Assembly (NCBI GenBank): GCA_027186245.1 | Contig: CP114483.1 | Location: 31,750,642 to 31,814,641, forward strand | Source: Coriaria nepalensis | Lineage: Eukaryota; Streptophyta; Magnoliopsida; Cucurbitales; Coriariaceae | DNA: 64,000 nt | Direction of reading: 5' to 3' | Notes under the pieces: generated by a model | What the model was told of the DNA's origin: nothing | What the model saw: only the letters and a program-made list of their open reading frames with translations | Database searches by the model: none | Shown here: positions 37,390 through 49,352 of the stretch, piece after piece | How the letters are laid out: every line of letters starts with the position of its first letter | Position numbering within the stretch: the stretch's first letter is position 1 | Program-made: the position numbers and the translations under genes

Positions 37390-39401
37390 ATGGGCACATC
37401 ATCAGGGTCCAACATTCACCACCACACTGGATCAAAAATGCTACTGCCACATCAACAACCACGACCCATGGGACTACTAAGAACTTCACTTTCTCTAGTT
37501 CCCTACGATTATCACCTATCCCCAGAAAAACCCAGATCAAATTGCGATGATATCCAACAACAATCCCCAACTGAAAGCGCCAGCTCACTAGAAACCTGGC
37601 CCACTTCCGGTCCAATAATGGCGAAGAACATGGCTAACGGAAAACCTGAGAATGACTTCTCAGACCATTCAGTCACTCGCTCTCTTTGTGATCCGAATAA
37701 AATATCTCTACCAGACATTGCAAGAGAAAGAGTTGAAATAATATGTGAAAAGATGGATCGTTTATCTGAGAAGTTTCTAGAAGATTTAAAGAACAGGCTT
37801 AGAAGTATACTTGACGGGAATTGTTCACAGCATAGAGAGGAATTCTTTATATTACAGAAACTTGTCCAGAATAGAACCAATTTAACAGCCGACACCTTGA
37901 TGAGAGCAAATCGTGTACAGCTTGAAATCCTTGTATCAATCAATACTGGGATTCTAGCTTACTTGCATCCAAGCATTAGTCTATCACAAACTAACCTTAT
38001 AGAGATCTTTCATTATAGGAGATGTAGGAATATAGCCTGTCAGAACCAGCTTCCAGCTGATGATTGCACGTGTGAAAAATGCACGAGCCGAAATGGTTTC
38101 TGCAATCTTTGCATGTGTGTGATTTGTAACAAGTTTGATTTTGAAGTGAATACTTGCTGTTGGATCGGTTGCGATCTTTGTTCTCATTGGACCCACACGG
38201 ATTGTGCTATTAGGGAAGGACAGATCTGTATGGGTCCCACTGAAATACTTTTTAGGTGCCAAGCTTGTAATAGAACGTCTGAGTTGTTTGGTTGGGTTAA
38301 GGATGTTTTCCAACACTGTGCTCCGGCTTGGAACTTTGAGGCTTTGATGAGAGAACTTGATTTTGTTAGTAGGATTTTCAGAGGAAGTGAAGACTCTAGA
38401 GGGAGGAAACTTCTATGGAAGTGTGAGGATATGAAGGAGAAAATGAAAAGCGGAAGCGTGGACCGCACCTCAGTTTGCAGGACGGTTTTGATGTTTTTCC
38501 ATGGTAATATCAAACATTCGTTATAATATCAATATTTTCATGCAATTGCACAACCTCTTCTTATTTTTTTCCTTTATTTCTACAAATAGTATTCTTACCT
38601 GCTGCACTGAATTTGAATTATTAGAGTTTTTCTCTTATCTTCACTTCCAGAGAATAAAAATAGAGCTGTTACTTCTGCTAATTATTGTCTTGTTTTATGT
38701 GAAGAACAATTTGCTAATAAATTCCTTCATCATTGAAAAGGATTCATATCATAAATAAGAGACAAAGATAGACTGCAGGCGTGATATTCTAGAAATTTTG
38801 CCTCAGTACTTAGGTTTTTCTGTTTTTTTTTTTTTTTCAAAAAATTGATTTCTTAAAATGTGACTCTGTTTTACACCTTATTAAAGAGCTTGAGGCTGAC
38901 TCGCCAAGAAGCATAGAAACCGGGGGAGGTGGCCAGTTAAGGGCCCCACAAGAAGCATGCAATAGAATTTCCGAAGTAGTACAAGAAGCCATCAGAAAAA
39001 TGGAGCTAGTAGCCAATGAAAAGATGAGTAGGTACAAAAAAGCTCAGATGGAAGTTAGAGCATTTGACCGAGAAATCGAGGAGAAGACAAGAGAAGCCGC
39101 AGAAATAAAAATGGACAGACAAAGGAAGAATATGCAGATCGAAGAGCTGGAGAAGATTGTACGGTTGAAAAGTGCAGAGGCCGATATGTTCCAGCTTAAG
39201 GCCAATGAGGCAAAAGGAGAGGCCGAGAGGCTTCAGAGAATTGCTCATGCTAAGTTAGATAAATCCGAGGAAGATTATACGAGCAGTTATTTGAAACAGA
39301 GACTGAACGAGGCCGAAGCGGAGAAACAGTTTTTGTATGAAAAGATTAAGCTGCAGGATAGCCTTCGCTCCTCAAAGAACAGTGCAGTGGCTGATCCATA
39401 G
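37390..39401 (+). CDS. OBERON-type PHD finger protein (OBE1/OBE2-like)
   Basis: Plant nuclear protein of the OBERON family, which in Arabidopsis is needed for meristem maintenance and embryonic root formation. It has two coding exons: 37390-38503 and 38887-39401. The intron of 383 bp (CATG|GTAATA ... AAAG|AG) is in phase 1 and the frame runs on as FFHELEADSPRSIE, giving 542 aa, close to the family's roughly 570. The start MGTSSGSN is the family-typical N-terminus. The Oberon PHD domain spans residues 226-293 (CTCEKCTSRNGFCNLCMCVICNKF split; C/H residues intact, ending CQAC). The C-terminal coiled coil runs from about residue 410 to 530 (rich in Glu, Lys, Arg). Reading past the donor gives a short unspliced version that stops at 38526; I treat it as an intron-retention artefact. 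Confidence 0.93.
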
Positions 39402-40161
39402 AATCAACTGTCGCATATTATGTTAAGGTTATAGTTTATTTATTTTTCCATTTTTAGCTTTTTCTTTTCATATTTTTGTTACCCAGTTAGAAGAACATTT
39501 GGGACTGGTGGGTTAATTCTAATATATGATATCCTTCATTGAGTATATATTGAATTCTGCTCGTTTTGAAAGTATCATCATAGTGTGATGGGAATAAAGA
39601 ATAAAAAGATATAAAGAAAGGAGGATTTGGTTCCAATAATTAGATTGGGAGCATAATTTGTAGATGTGGACTGTAGAGTATGAAGTTGAGAGAATTTCTT
39701 ACAAGGAAAACAGTAAGCCATGGAGCATTCGAGAACAAGTTAAGAGTTCAAAGTTGAAGCTCAAATCCTTGACCCAAAAGAATCAATCTGTGTGGCTCTT
39801 CTGCAGGATTTGGACCATATAAATGTAACTCTTTAAACAAATTAAAAATAGATGTGGAGTGAAAGCACACACATATGAGTATCACATTTCTTACATCTTG
39901 ATATCTGTTTAAGATAAAAACTCTTAAAAATACTACATATTTTATATATCAATTTTTTAAAAATTAAATTCAAAAAATAAGGTACAAATATCTAATATAA
40001 TAAAATCTAACCAAAAAAAAAAAATCATAAAAAAATCAGAGTTCATTATAGATATACTTAAGATTTTGAAGTTGAAATATCTTCAAAATTTTGAATAATT
40101 TGGATAAAAAATAAAATCAGAGTTCACATTTCTTATTTATTTTTTTCATTTGATTGATTAG
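39402..40161. other. OBERON 3'UTR and intergenic DNA
   Basis: The 3'UTR probably ends within about 200 bases (T-rich, with AATAAAG-like signals near 39592). The rest is AT-rich and has no gene. No upstream exon of the X8 gene is visible here. Confidence 0.4.
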
Positions 40162-40580
40162 ATGGGGAGCTTGAGCAATGGTGCATTGCTGATGAGCAAA
40201 CCCCAGATGATGAGTTACAAAGGAGGTGCAAATTCCACTATGATTCAAGTGAACAAACATTGCTTTTTACCAAATAGTGTAAGAGACCATGCTTCTTATG
40301 CATTTAACAGCTACTTTCAGAGATTTAAACACAAGGGGGGATCTTGCTACTTCCGCGGAGCTGCCATTATTACTGATCTCGATCCTAGTAAGTAATAATA
40401 ATATACATACCTCCGTTGGTTTTCTTATTCCCCTACTACATAGGAAATTATAAATATTCACCATGTACTTCTGTCACAGAAATGTTATATAGTTGTCATC
40501 GAATTTAAAGATAAGAACATTATATTGACCTTTTGTTTTCTGCAGGCCATAATTCTTGCAAGTATGAATTCATACCCTGA
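40162..40580 (+). pseudogene. X8 (CBM43) domain gene, broken 3' part
   Basis: X8 domains bind beta-1,3-glucan (callose) and occur in plasmodesmal and cell-wall proteins. Two exons are visible. The first starts after an acceptor (GATTGATTAG, 40161) with GELEQWCIADEQTPDDELQR. The reading frame then shifts at about 40225, and the new frame gives GGANSTMIQVNKHCFLPNSV, HASYAFNSYFQRFKHKGGSC and YFRGAAIITDLDP. An intron follows (A|GTAAGT at 40388 to CTGCAG at 40545), and the last exon ends HNSCKYEFIP and a stop at 40580. Between LQR and GGAN the usual tryptophan-cysteine segment is deleted, causing the frameshift. A conserved Cys after the Ala-Asn pair is replaced by Ser. The signal-peptide exon was not found. 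It is very likely a pseudogene. Confidence 0.75.
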
Positions 40581-41493
40581 TCTAGAAGAAAAATATTGAA
40601 CTCTGGAAATGGCAGAACAGAATCTCAAGTAGAGATTAGCCTATGACGAGAATATGGTATAGATTTGGATTCTCCGGTTTTTTTTTCTCCCTAAATTCCC
40701 CACTGTTTTTGTTCTTTTTTTTGTGGGTTTTTTTTTTTTTTTTCTATTTAGTGATGTCCGATTGTATTCTCACTTGTTAGATAAAGCATCAAATCATGTC
40801 GGCGATGGTTTTTTAGTGACAATCACATGGTGTTTCATTTTGCATTTTCCATCTCTACTACAGAACCAAATTTTATATTACATTAACACCTTAAGCTCTT
40901 ACAAGATAGATCCCATAAAAAAAAGTAAGTAGATAAAAAAATGTCTATCCTTGGAATCAACTATAGTAGTACAACAATTTGGAATCTACTAGCAATTAGC
41001 CATGGTCAAAAATTCGTAGTTGGAAACTTGGAACAACAAGTACGACAATTTGAACAAATATCTACAATTATTAAGCCACTTACTAAATTTTGTGTTTTTG
41101 ACTATGGACCAACTCATAGAATTGCATGTGCCTGCCGTAAAGGCTTAAATCATTGAGCTAAAGAAAGATTACGAATTTAAACTAAGGTTACTAGCTCATT
41201 CTTGACATTTAGGACTCTTTTTAAGGTTTGATTAGTAGGTAGCATGATTTATGTAAACATTGAAGAGCTCTGCATCAGTGGAAGTAAACGGTAATAGGTG
41301 TTTGCTTGATTATATATATTCCATGGTCAAGACCCAAGGACACGTAGATTCAGGACCTAGACTAAGAGGTCTTTTATAGTAGGCTATAAATTTTTTTCTT
41401 CTTCCATCATTGATTTATTATATTCATCAGTAGAAGTTGACCTTTGACTCAAATAAGTTCAAGATAGAGAAAGGATTATGTGCTTATTATGGG
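40581..41493. other. Intergenic DNA
   Basis: No recognisable gene. A 71-codon open frame at 40941-41156 has unremarkable composition and no family resemblance. A T-run lies near 40729-40743. Confidence 0.4.
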
Positions 41494-41716
41494 TTTTTAT
41501 GTCGATCCTACTTACAAATAAATCGAAGTCGTTAGTCTCATTCAATGGATGAGATGAAACGACGTAAGTAGCTTCACTTCGGCTAATTTTTGGCGATAAA
41601 AAATGCAATCAGCTTCATTAGCCGAAGATAAACTGCTTCCTACATGATTTCATCTCATCCGTTCAATGAGAGATGCACGGCTTAAATTTATCCGTAAGTA
41701 GGATCAGCATAGAAGT
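41494..41716. repeat. Long imperfect hairpin (about 223 nt)
   Basis: Arms of roughly 93-99 bases (41494-41586 and 41618-41716) pair over almost their whole length, with a loop of about 31 bases. The strongest paired blocks are GATCCTACTTAC / GTAAGTAGGATC, GGATGAGATGAAA / TTTCATCTCATCC and TTCGGCTAA / TTAGCCGAA. Identity between one arm and the reverse complement of the other is roughly 75-80% by eye. This fits a young microRNA-like or siRNA-producing hairpin, or a small MITE. No flanking target duplication is obvious. Confidence 0.7.
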
Positions 41717-43019
41717 CCGTAGGCAAATTCTTTTCTCTTACCTCAATTCTCATGTTCGTGTTATATAGTAGAATTTTAATAAATTAATAATTTTATCTTA
41801 TTAAGATTTTTTTTTTTATTTAAACATAAAAGTAATGTATTAAATTTTCTCGATAATTTAATATTTCATTAAATTAATAGATTTTTTCGATCTCGAAATT
41901 ATTAATTTATCGATATTTTATTATATATATCTTTTTTTCTCAAATTCTATTATTTTTTTCTCTCTTGTCTTTTTATTTTTTATTATTAATTTTTGTGTCT
42001 TCTTGTACTCTAAAAACATTTGAACTGAACGAAAAACTTTAGTTTGATCAAATTTTAGTATTGATTGTTTCTCTTCACTTGATCGCTTATGAGTAGTTTG
42101 AAAATCAAATAATCTAATACTAAAAGTCGTTTTAGAAACATTCACAAGTGGTTGGAGTCTTTGAACAATTCAAATCGAATTCAAATTCAAATGCCAAACA
42201 TTGAAGGACACTTTCACTATCAAAAATAGGCGGGACAACAAATGTATACCATTAAATGATCAATTTTGGTGACACACAAACATAATCTGCTAAAGTACAC
42301 CGCTAATGAGGATGGCATCAAAATGCCGCTACTGTCTTTCGCCATTGGCAGCATATTCAATTACGCCGCTGAAGTAGGGGCACTATTTTGAAGTTAATGC
42401 CGGTAGATATTATGCTAATCGGAAATATCATGACCCATTAACTTTTTTTGGCAATGAATCTCAAGCAAGCCCTAAATCAAAGAAATCAATCAAATCTAAT
42501 GAAATTCGGTAAAAACTAAGCCCTAAATCCAATTTGTAAAATTAAAAGCTGAAAATCACTCAAATCAATTACCATTCTAACCACTAATTTAAATTAAATT
42601 TTTTTTTTTCAATTTTGTTTTCATGTTTGGCAACAGATGGAAAAGCTCTGATCTGATTACTGATTTCTGATTCTTGACTCACTAGTAAGTAATTTGTAAG
42701 CCTAAGCTAACTTCCATATTCCAAGATTCTTAGTGTTGTTAATTTTGCTATATTTTATCATCTCCTTCCAAACAAGCATATGTACGTTTTACCTCTACTT
42801 TCTTTTTCTTTTTTTAATTTTTTTCTTCAAGAAGGAAGGATTGTGGAGAAAATTTTCAGGTTTGATTTTGAGATCCACATTGTTGCCTTTTGTTCTGTTT
42901 CAAAATTTGATTTTTGAGATCGACATTCTTGATTTTGAAGTAGGTAATGACTTGGAGCTAAATTTTGGTATTTACTGTAGGAGTAAAGGTAATGGTATTT
43001 GTCACTCGAGAATGGAGGA
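41717..43019. other. AT-rich intergenic DNA
   Basis: No gene was seen. A segment at about 42280-42420 has several GCCGC/GCGGC-type motifs unlike its AT-rich surroundings and may be a small transposon remnant, but I cannot name it. Confidence 0.35.
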
Positions 43020-45157
43020 GAATATTTGTCACTCGAGTTTAGGCAATTCTGTCAAGGTGATAGTATTAATAATCAACTTATCATTCCTTATAATCCTCAA
43101 TAAAATGGTATTTCTAAAATCAAAAAATAGACACCATAATAGAGATGACAAGGAGTATGCTATTTGAGAAGCAAATGCCAAAAAAGTCTTGGCCTGAAGC
43201 AGCAAGTACAAGTGTGTATATTTTGAATAGACAACCAACCAAGTTTGTAAGAAACATGACTCCATTTAGCTTGGTATGACAGTACACCTTCTATCTCTCA
43301 CATGAAAATCTTTGGCTCCATGTGTTTTGTGCATATACTAGATGTAAAAAGAGACAAGCTTTCTGAGAAGGCTGAGAAGTGTGTGCTGGTAGGGTACAAC
43401 CTTGATACCAAAGGATATAGGTTATTTAATCATATGGCAAACAAAGTAATCAATGATTGAGATATACAGTTAATGAAGAAACCAAGCTTGATTGGAATTT
43501 GAAAGGAATTGATGCTGACTACTTTGATTTCATCCCTGAAATTCAAATCCCATAAACTCAAGAAGATAGTGAATCAAAATTTGATTTTGAAGCAAGAGTC
43601 CATATGTTTATGCCTCTTATTGATGTGTTTCAACCTATGTCATTCAATGAAGTTGTAAATGATGAACATTGGATGGATGCAATAAAGGAGGAGCCGGATA
43701 TGATTGAAAAAAATAAAATTTGGGAACTTGTAGATAGGCTTGAACATCATAAAGTGATTGGGGCCAAATGGATTTACAAATTGAAGCACAATGAGATAAC
43801 TCTATTAACAAGTATAAGACACGACTTATTGTCAAAAAAAATGCTCAACAATATGGTGTTGACTATTCTGAGACCTTTGCTCCTATTGCAAGGCTAGACA
43901 CAATCAGACTTCTAATTGGGCTTGCTGTGAGTAACAGTTGGTGCATACATCAACTAGATGTGAAATCTGCATTTCTTAATGAAATTTTGGAGGAAGAAAT
44001 TATGTCGATCAACCTGAGGGGTTTCAGGTCAAGGGTTAAGAAGACCGAGTGTTCAAATTGTTTAAAGCTCTCTATAGACTGAAACAAGCTCTTAGAGCTT
44101 GGTATAGTAAGATTGACAATCATCTTACATCATCTGATTTCAAGTGAAGTGAAAGTGATCCTACTCTATATGTCAAAAGATTAGGTACTTTCACTCTAAT
44201 CATCTCTCTTTATGTCGATGATTTGTTAATTACTGGAAATGATGAAGTAGCTGTGATATCCTTCAAATATGAGATGAAATCATAATTTGAAATGATTGAT
44301 TTGGGGTTAATGAAATTTTTTTCTCAGAATGGAAGTGTTCCAAAAGTCTGGAAAGATATTTTTGTCACATGAGAAGTATGTTAAGAGTTTGTTGAAGAAG
44401 ATTAAAATGGACTCTTACAAACATGTTTCCATACCTCTTATTGCTAATGAGAAGTTGGTAAAGGAAGATAGCACTCAGAAAGTGGATGAATCTCAATTTA
44501 GAAGTTTAATTGGTGGTTTGATGTATTTGACAGCCACTAGACCAGACTTAATATACTTGATTAGTCTGTTTTCAAACTTTATGCATTGTCTAAGTCAAAA
44601 TCATCTTGGTGCAACCAAAAGAGTTCTAAGGTTCTTGAAGGGGACTTCAAATTTTGGAATTCTCTTTGAAGAAGGTGAGCCTCAACTGATGGGGTATGTT
44701 GTGAGTGATTGGTTGAATCTCCGGATAATTCTAAAAGCACCAGTGGTTATTGCTTTAGTTTCTCATCATGGGTGTTTTGTTGGTGTTCCAAGAAGTATGA
44801 TGTGGTTGCTCAATTCACAGTAGAGGCTAAATATGTTGTAATAGTTGATGCAACAAATCAAGCAATCTAGATTAGAAAAATCGTTGCTGATATGGTATTC
44901 ATCCAATCTCTACCTATTGCTATTTATTGTGATAGTCTATCTACATTTCAAAAAATCCAATCTATTTTGGAAGAATAAGCATGTCCAAGTTAAGTTTCAT
45001 GCCATAAAGGGAGAAAATTAAAGATGGGGAGGTCAATCTTGTTCAATATTCTTTTAAAGAACAAAATGATGATATCTTCACAAAGTCTTTATCCACTTTC
45101 AAGTTTGAAAAATTTACAGAAAGGTTGGAGGTAATTCTCAAACTAATTAAGGAGAAG
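43020..45157 (+). pseudogene. Ty1/Copia remnant (IN-RT-RNase H)
   Basis: It starts inside integrase (a YNPQ-NGIS stretch at 43090, then SWPEAASTSVYILNRQPTKF near 43185). Reverse transcriptase begins near 43620 (FNEVVNDEHWMDAIKEEPDM; HKVIGAKWIYKLKHN), with LYVDDLLITGND at about 44210-44240. RNase H covers about 44330-45000 (GGLMYLTATRPDLIYLISLF at about 44512; ATKRVLRFLKGTSNFGILFE). It has several stops and frameshifts and lacks gag. A purine-rich AATTAAGGAGAAG precedes the LTR. Its wording resembles the remnant at 18331-19070. Confidence 0.85.
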
Positions 45158-45734
45158 TGTTAGAATTCAATTAATTTGAGAATTACCTCATTCCATCAAG
45201 AGTTGACTTTTGATTAATAGTCAAAATAGTATTGACTCGAATGGAAGGAGTTAGTCCAAGCTCAATCTGATTTGTTAGTGTTTGCCTCACTCCATTTGGA
45301 TTTATTGATCATGATCCATTTAGATTTCTTGCTGCAAAACAAATCATAGGCTATTTTTTAATGTGATGGTTGGATCTTTGCTTCCATCACTCTTTATCAA
45401 TTATTTTGAATGTGATGATCATACTTTTAGAGTCAAGACTCAAGTTTGGATCGAGATTGATCATTGGTCTTTATATCAGCATGGTGTAGGTGTTTTTGTA
45501 GCGTCCTATACTCTTCTGGTTTTCTGATGGAATTGATCATTAGATGTATTAATCTTTAGATTTAAATTTTGTTTTCACTTAATTTAAATGATGTAGTTGG
45601 TAATCTTATAATCTGTTTTCGATCTATTGCTATTTATATCATAAAACATTCAAGTTTAATACAATCAATTTTTTCTATATTTTTACTTCTTTGTTCTTGG
45701 CCAATACATGTTTTTCTGATTCTGTTTTCTAACA
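45158..45734 (+). repeat. 3' LTR of the Copia at 43020, 577 bp
   Basis: It begins TGTTAGAATTCAATTAA directly after the polypurine tract and ends TCTGTTTTCTAACA. The ends form an inverted repeat (TGTTAGAA / TTCTAACA). No second LTR occurs in the window. Confidence 0.75.
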
Positions 45735-48019
45735 ATTACTTGTGTTTCCCAGGGTTAAGTAACTGTCATCATCTAAGTTCCAAGGACACAAAATTTGCCA
45801 CATTCAAAGTGACTAGATATGGGTATTTTGGTGGAACGGTTGCCATTTCTATGAGATGGAGGAGGATTTATGTATTTATTTATTTATCTTGGTCTCGTAG
45901 GCTCTGATACTAAATGGAAGTGGTATTCCTCGCACTTTCAACTTCTGTGGGGACTGATTTATATATTGATTAAATAATTAAATAATTAAATATAATATTC
46001 TATTCTTTTGACACAAGAATAGTAAATAAAATATATTAAAAACTTAGAATATATTTGCACCAGTAATTTTGGCTATTCATGTATCTCGCCCCATGATTTT
46101 TTGATTGCTATCTTTCATTGCTATAAGATGAATAATTTCCATTTATGTCTCCATGATCTTTGATTTAGAAATCCGAATTCCTATCCCTAACACCTAGAGA
46201 ATTTCACTTTGCTATAATCTCAATTTGATAGCCTCATTAGAAGTTACGAGCATCCGAATGTGTACGAAAAGAAATGGGAATGTTACTGCATACGGTGCCT
46301 CAATATAAAGGTGTCTCAAATAAAAGTCTTATAAAGAAACAAGGTATGCAATGTAAAAAGAAAAAGAAGCATTACATGCAAATTGACTAGCATTCATTGA
46401 ACACTATGAATCTAATAATCACAAATATGCACATGCATAATTTATCTACTCATTCAATGTTTACACTACTTTTGAATCCCCAAAGTGTGGATTTAAACAT
46501 CTATAAGCCAAAAATTAATGTAGTCACTAAACTCCAAAAAGTATCCCTACAATAACCCCAAAATGCATGACAAAATGTGTTACTAACACCAACTGTGTCT
46601 GCAAAAAGCCTTTTAAATTTGAATTGTCATAGACGTTGACAATCGTGAGGATTCCAATGTCCCAAGAGTAACATGGTCGGCCATAGAACAGTGAAATTGC
46701 TTACAAAAGTCAGGTGTAAATATGGGCTACTGTCTTGTCATCAATTTCTTGCTTCTTTTTTTTTTTTTGGGTTCTTTTTTCCTTATTTTAATGCTTCATA
46801 GAAGTTCGTAAAATTACAGACATGAAGTTGGACTTTCTATGTCCTGGTCATAATAATAGCAATGTCTTGTTGCAGGATTCACCATGCATGCGTGCGTGCG
46901 CTAATGAATGTCTCTTTCTTGGTTTTAGGGCACGCCCTTCATCATTCTTGTGTTTCTATGAATTCATCTCTCAATTATTGAAGTTTTTAGTTAAATGTAT
47001 AATCATGCTTACAAATAAGAACGAAGAAAGTATATAAAAGCTAAATGTTTACTGAAATTAAGACTAATATTAAAGATTAGAGACTTGCTCAAATAATGTA
47101 GAGAAGACAATTCTTTTATGTCATTATTAATAGTATTTTAATATCTTATTTTAAAATTATTATTTAAATTTTATAATATCTCTTGCATGTACTAAACTTT
47201 TCCAAAAGGAGCCTCATTCATGATTACATGCCAACTTTGCATTAAACAATAAGCCTAATTTATCTTTTCCATATTAATCCATTACCCATTCTTAGCTCCC
47301 CAAGAACGAAGCTTACTTATAGTGTTAGGGAAGCTATGGAATATATATATATATATGTTATACCTTTGATATAAGTAAGAGCGATATGACCCTACGTTAT
47401 CTCAGTTCACATAGGTTAGAGATAGCTCTTGTAATGAGTTTTAACCAAATTGTAATCTCTCTCTCTCTCGTATATAGATTATTAGACGACAAGGAGACAT
47501 AACAAAGTTCCAATGGGGTGGTTTGAGATGACAGTGTGGGCCATAAGATTAACAAACTTTGGAGGAGACAATCGGACATATATAGATCACAAATATGTTC
47601 ATACAATTACATTTTTACCTTTTCTTTTTCTTTCTTTTGTTCTTTTGTCCTTCGCACATTTTGATTCCAAGAGAGAGATTTAGAAGACAAATATATCGCC
47701 GTGTTTATTCTATTCTAAAAGAAAGCAAGGAAAGATATATATAGTCAGCTTCGATAAAGTAGTTTGTATTAAATATAAATAAAGATAAATATAAGAGATA
47801 GTTTGATAAAATATATTCCTTTCGCTATTAATTTTACTGAATGACTCCTTTCTTTTATTTTTTATTTTTTATTTTACATGACTTTCAAAATAGATAAGTA
47901 ATAAAAAAATCAGTAAAACAGAGAAAAACAAGGAAAAGGTAAAAATACATTATTACTCTCATTTGAAACATTCAATCCCTCAATCCCAAATTTAAAAAAA
48001 AAAAGAAAGAAAAAAAAAA
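45735..48019. other. Intergenic DNA with an orphan primer-binding-site-like motif
   Basis: No gene was seen. GCTCTGATACTA at 45901-45912 is the complement of a tRNA-iMet primer-binding site (TGGTATCAGAGC) with one change, suggesting the start of a lost minus-strand LTR element. Short AT (47340-47356) and CT (47459-47470) runs occur. Confidence 0.4.
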
Positions 48020-48270
48020 AGGACAGCCTTCTTCATTACTTTTTCTACTTCTTCCTTTTCTTCTTCATCTTCTCACAAGTGCCACGAGATTCCGAACCGT
48101 TTCAGACTTCACACCTATCCGATTTCGGAATAATTTAGAATTCTCTGATCGGCACAATTCCAAACCGAAGGTTCGGTCTCTCTCTCATTTCTCCAGTACT
48201 CTTTCTCCCCATTCTCTGTCCATCAATTTGTGAACTTCCATTAATGGAGAATGGTCTCGTCTTAGTAGGT
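48020..48270 (+). other. CT-rich leader-like segment
   Basis: It resembles a plant 5'UTR: CT-rich, less AT-rich than the flanks, with an ATG at 48244 that opens only 11 codons (MENGLVLVGNE) and a GTAATG donor-like site near its end. No following exon of a recognisable gene was found. It could be a captured or relict gene start. Confidence 0.25.
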
Positions 48271-48789
48271 AATGAATAACAACCATTAAAGGAAAATGAA
48301 GCTTTCAATCGAGTAAGAAAGAATTACTATTAATAGAATATAACGAAGAACACCGGTTTGGGGACTATGAAAATCACACAGTATGCATTTATAGTCAAAT
48401 TTGAAATTTTGATTTTGATGAAATTGGTTAGATCATGATTAGAATTATTATGAAATCTTAGTTTTGACTTTAATTTTTGTGAAATTTGAGTTCAATTTTA
48501 TTGAGTTTGATTTCGAGTTTGAGTTTGATTCCATTATCTTGATACAAGACGAACGACATGGCATTTCTGCCCTAGTCCGTTATCAAGATAACAGACTGAG
48601 ATGACATACGATCTTAGTTCAAAATTTTGGCCAGTATACTGTATAACTTTCTATTTATGTAAATAAATTGAACATTTTTTTTAGTTGTTTTTAGGGAAAG
48701 GGATCATGTACCCGTACTCGGGTTTTGATTTCAGGAACGAGTATTGGATCTAGATCTTCTCAAGCAGATAAAGTATCAGGTATATTAAA

Positions 48790-49352
48790 GGTAAGGTACT
48801 ACTCGCTCAAAGTCGTCATCATAGAACAAACGATTACCACATATTTCCTCCCTTCTTCCACCCTAATCATCTTCAACCTCATCCTCCTCCCCATCCTCCA
48901 TCTCATCCTCATTCTCAACAACATTTCCCTTGAAATTCAAACCGTCATTTAGATATCCATCACCACTATAATCATAACTAATATAATTCTCATTTTGATC
49001 ATTACCAATATCAGGTAGTTGACGTTACTCTAGAACAAGAATACAACATCTCCCCTCCGGAATCAACGTTACATGCAATAGAGATGGATTAGTTATCGAA
49101 CAAGTGGGTACTAAAAATAGTTTCATATCTACATCATTTTCTATAAATATTAAATGAGTGATCAATGAGAATAACGGCTTGTATCCTATTGCCATACCAA
49201 ATTCTCTAACATCTCACTAAACCTAATACTTGTTTCAACCGTAAAAATCTTCCATCCTTGAGAGTCATTTGGAACCCAAGATTTCGATGGTTTTGAGTCT
49301 CATCATCCTTCCAATCCCCATCAAAGCATACAACTATGAATATAAATGACAT
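48790..49352 (-). pseudogene. Second MULE-type transposase N-terminal fragment
   Basis: The minus-strand frame starts MSFIFIVVCFDGDWKDDETQ at 49352, matching the MKSFFIIICFNDKWKES start at 22977. It runs into an acidic linker (ENEDEMEDGEEDEVEDD at about 48925-48875), and then FYDDDFE, which parallels KYDDDLF in the other fragment. A frameshift and stops interrupt it. The zinc-finger and catalytic parts are absent. The two fragments share architecture but are well diverged, so they are different family members rather than a recent duplication. Confidence 0.5.

Noticed and set aside
38504..38526. Unspliced end of the OBERON first exon (GNIKHSL and a stop)
   Set aside because: A good GT donor at 38504 and AG acceptor at 38886 restore a longer frame with the expected coiled coil.
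40941..41156. 71-aa open frame
   Set aside because: No family resemblance, promoter or splice context. Length is compatible with chance.
48725..48952. Plus-strand 75-codon frame
   Set aside because: Its right part lies antisense to the acidic linker of the MULE fragment, and the left part has no recognisable domain.
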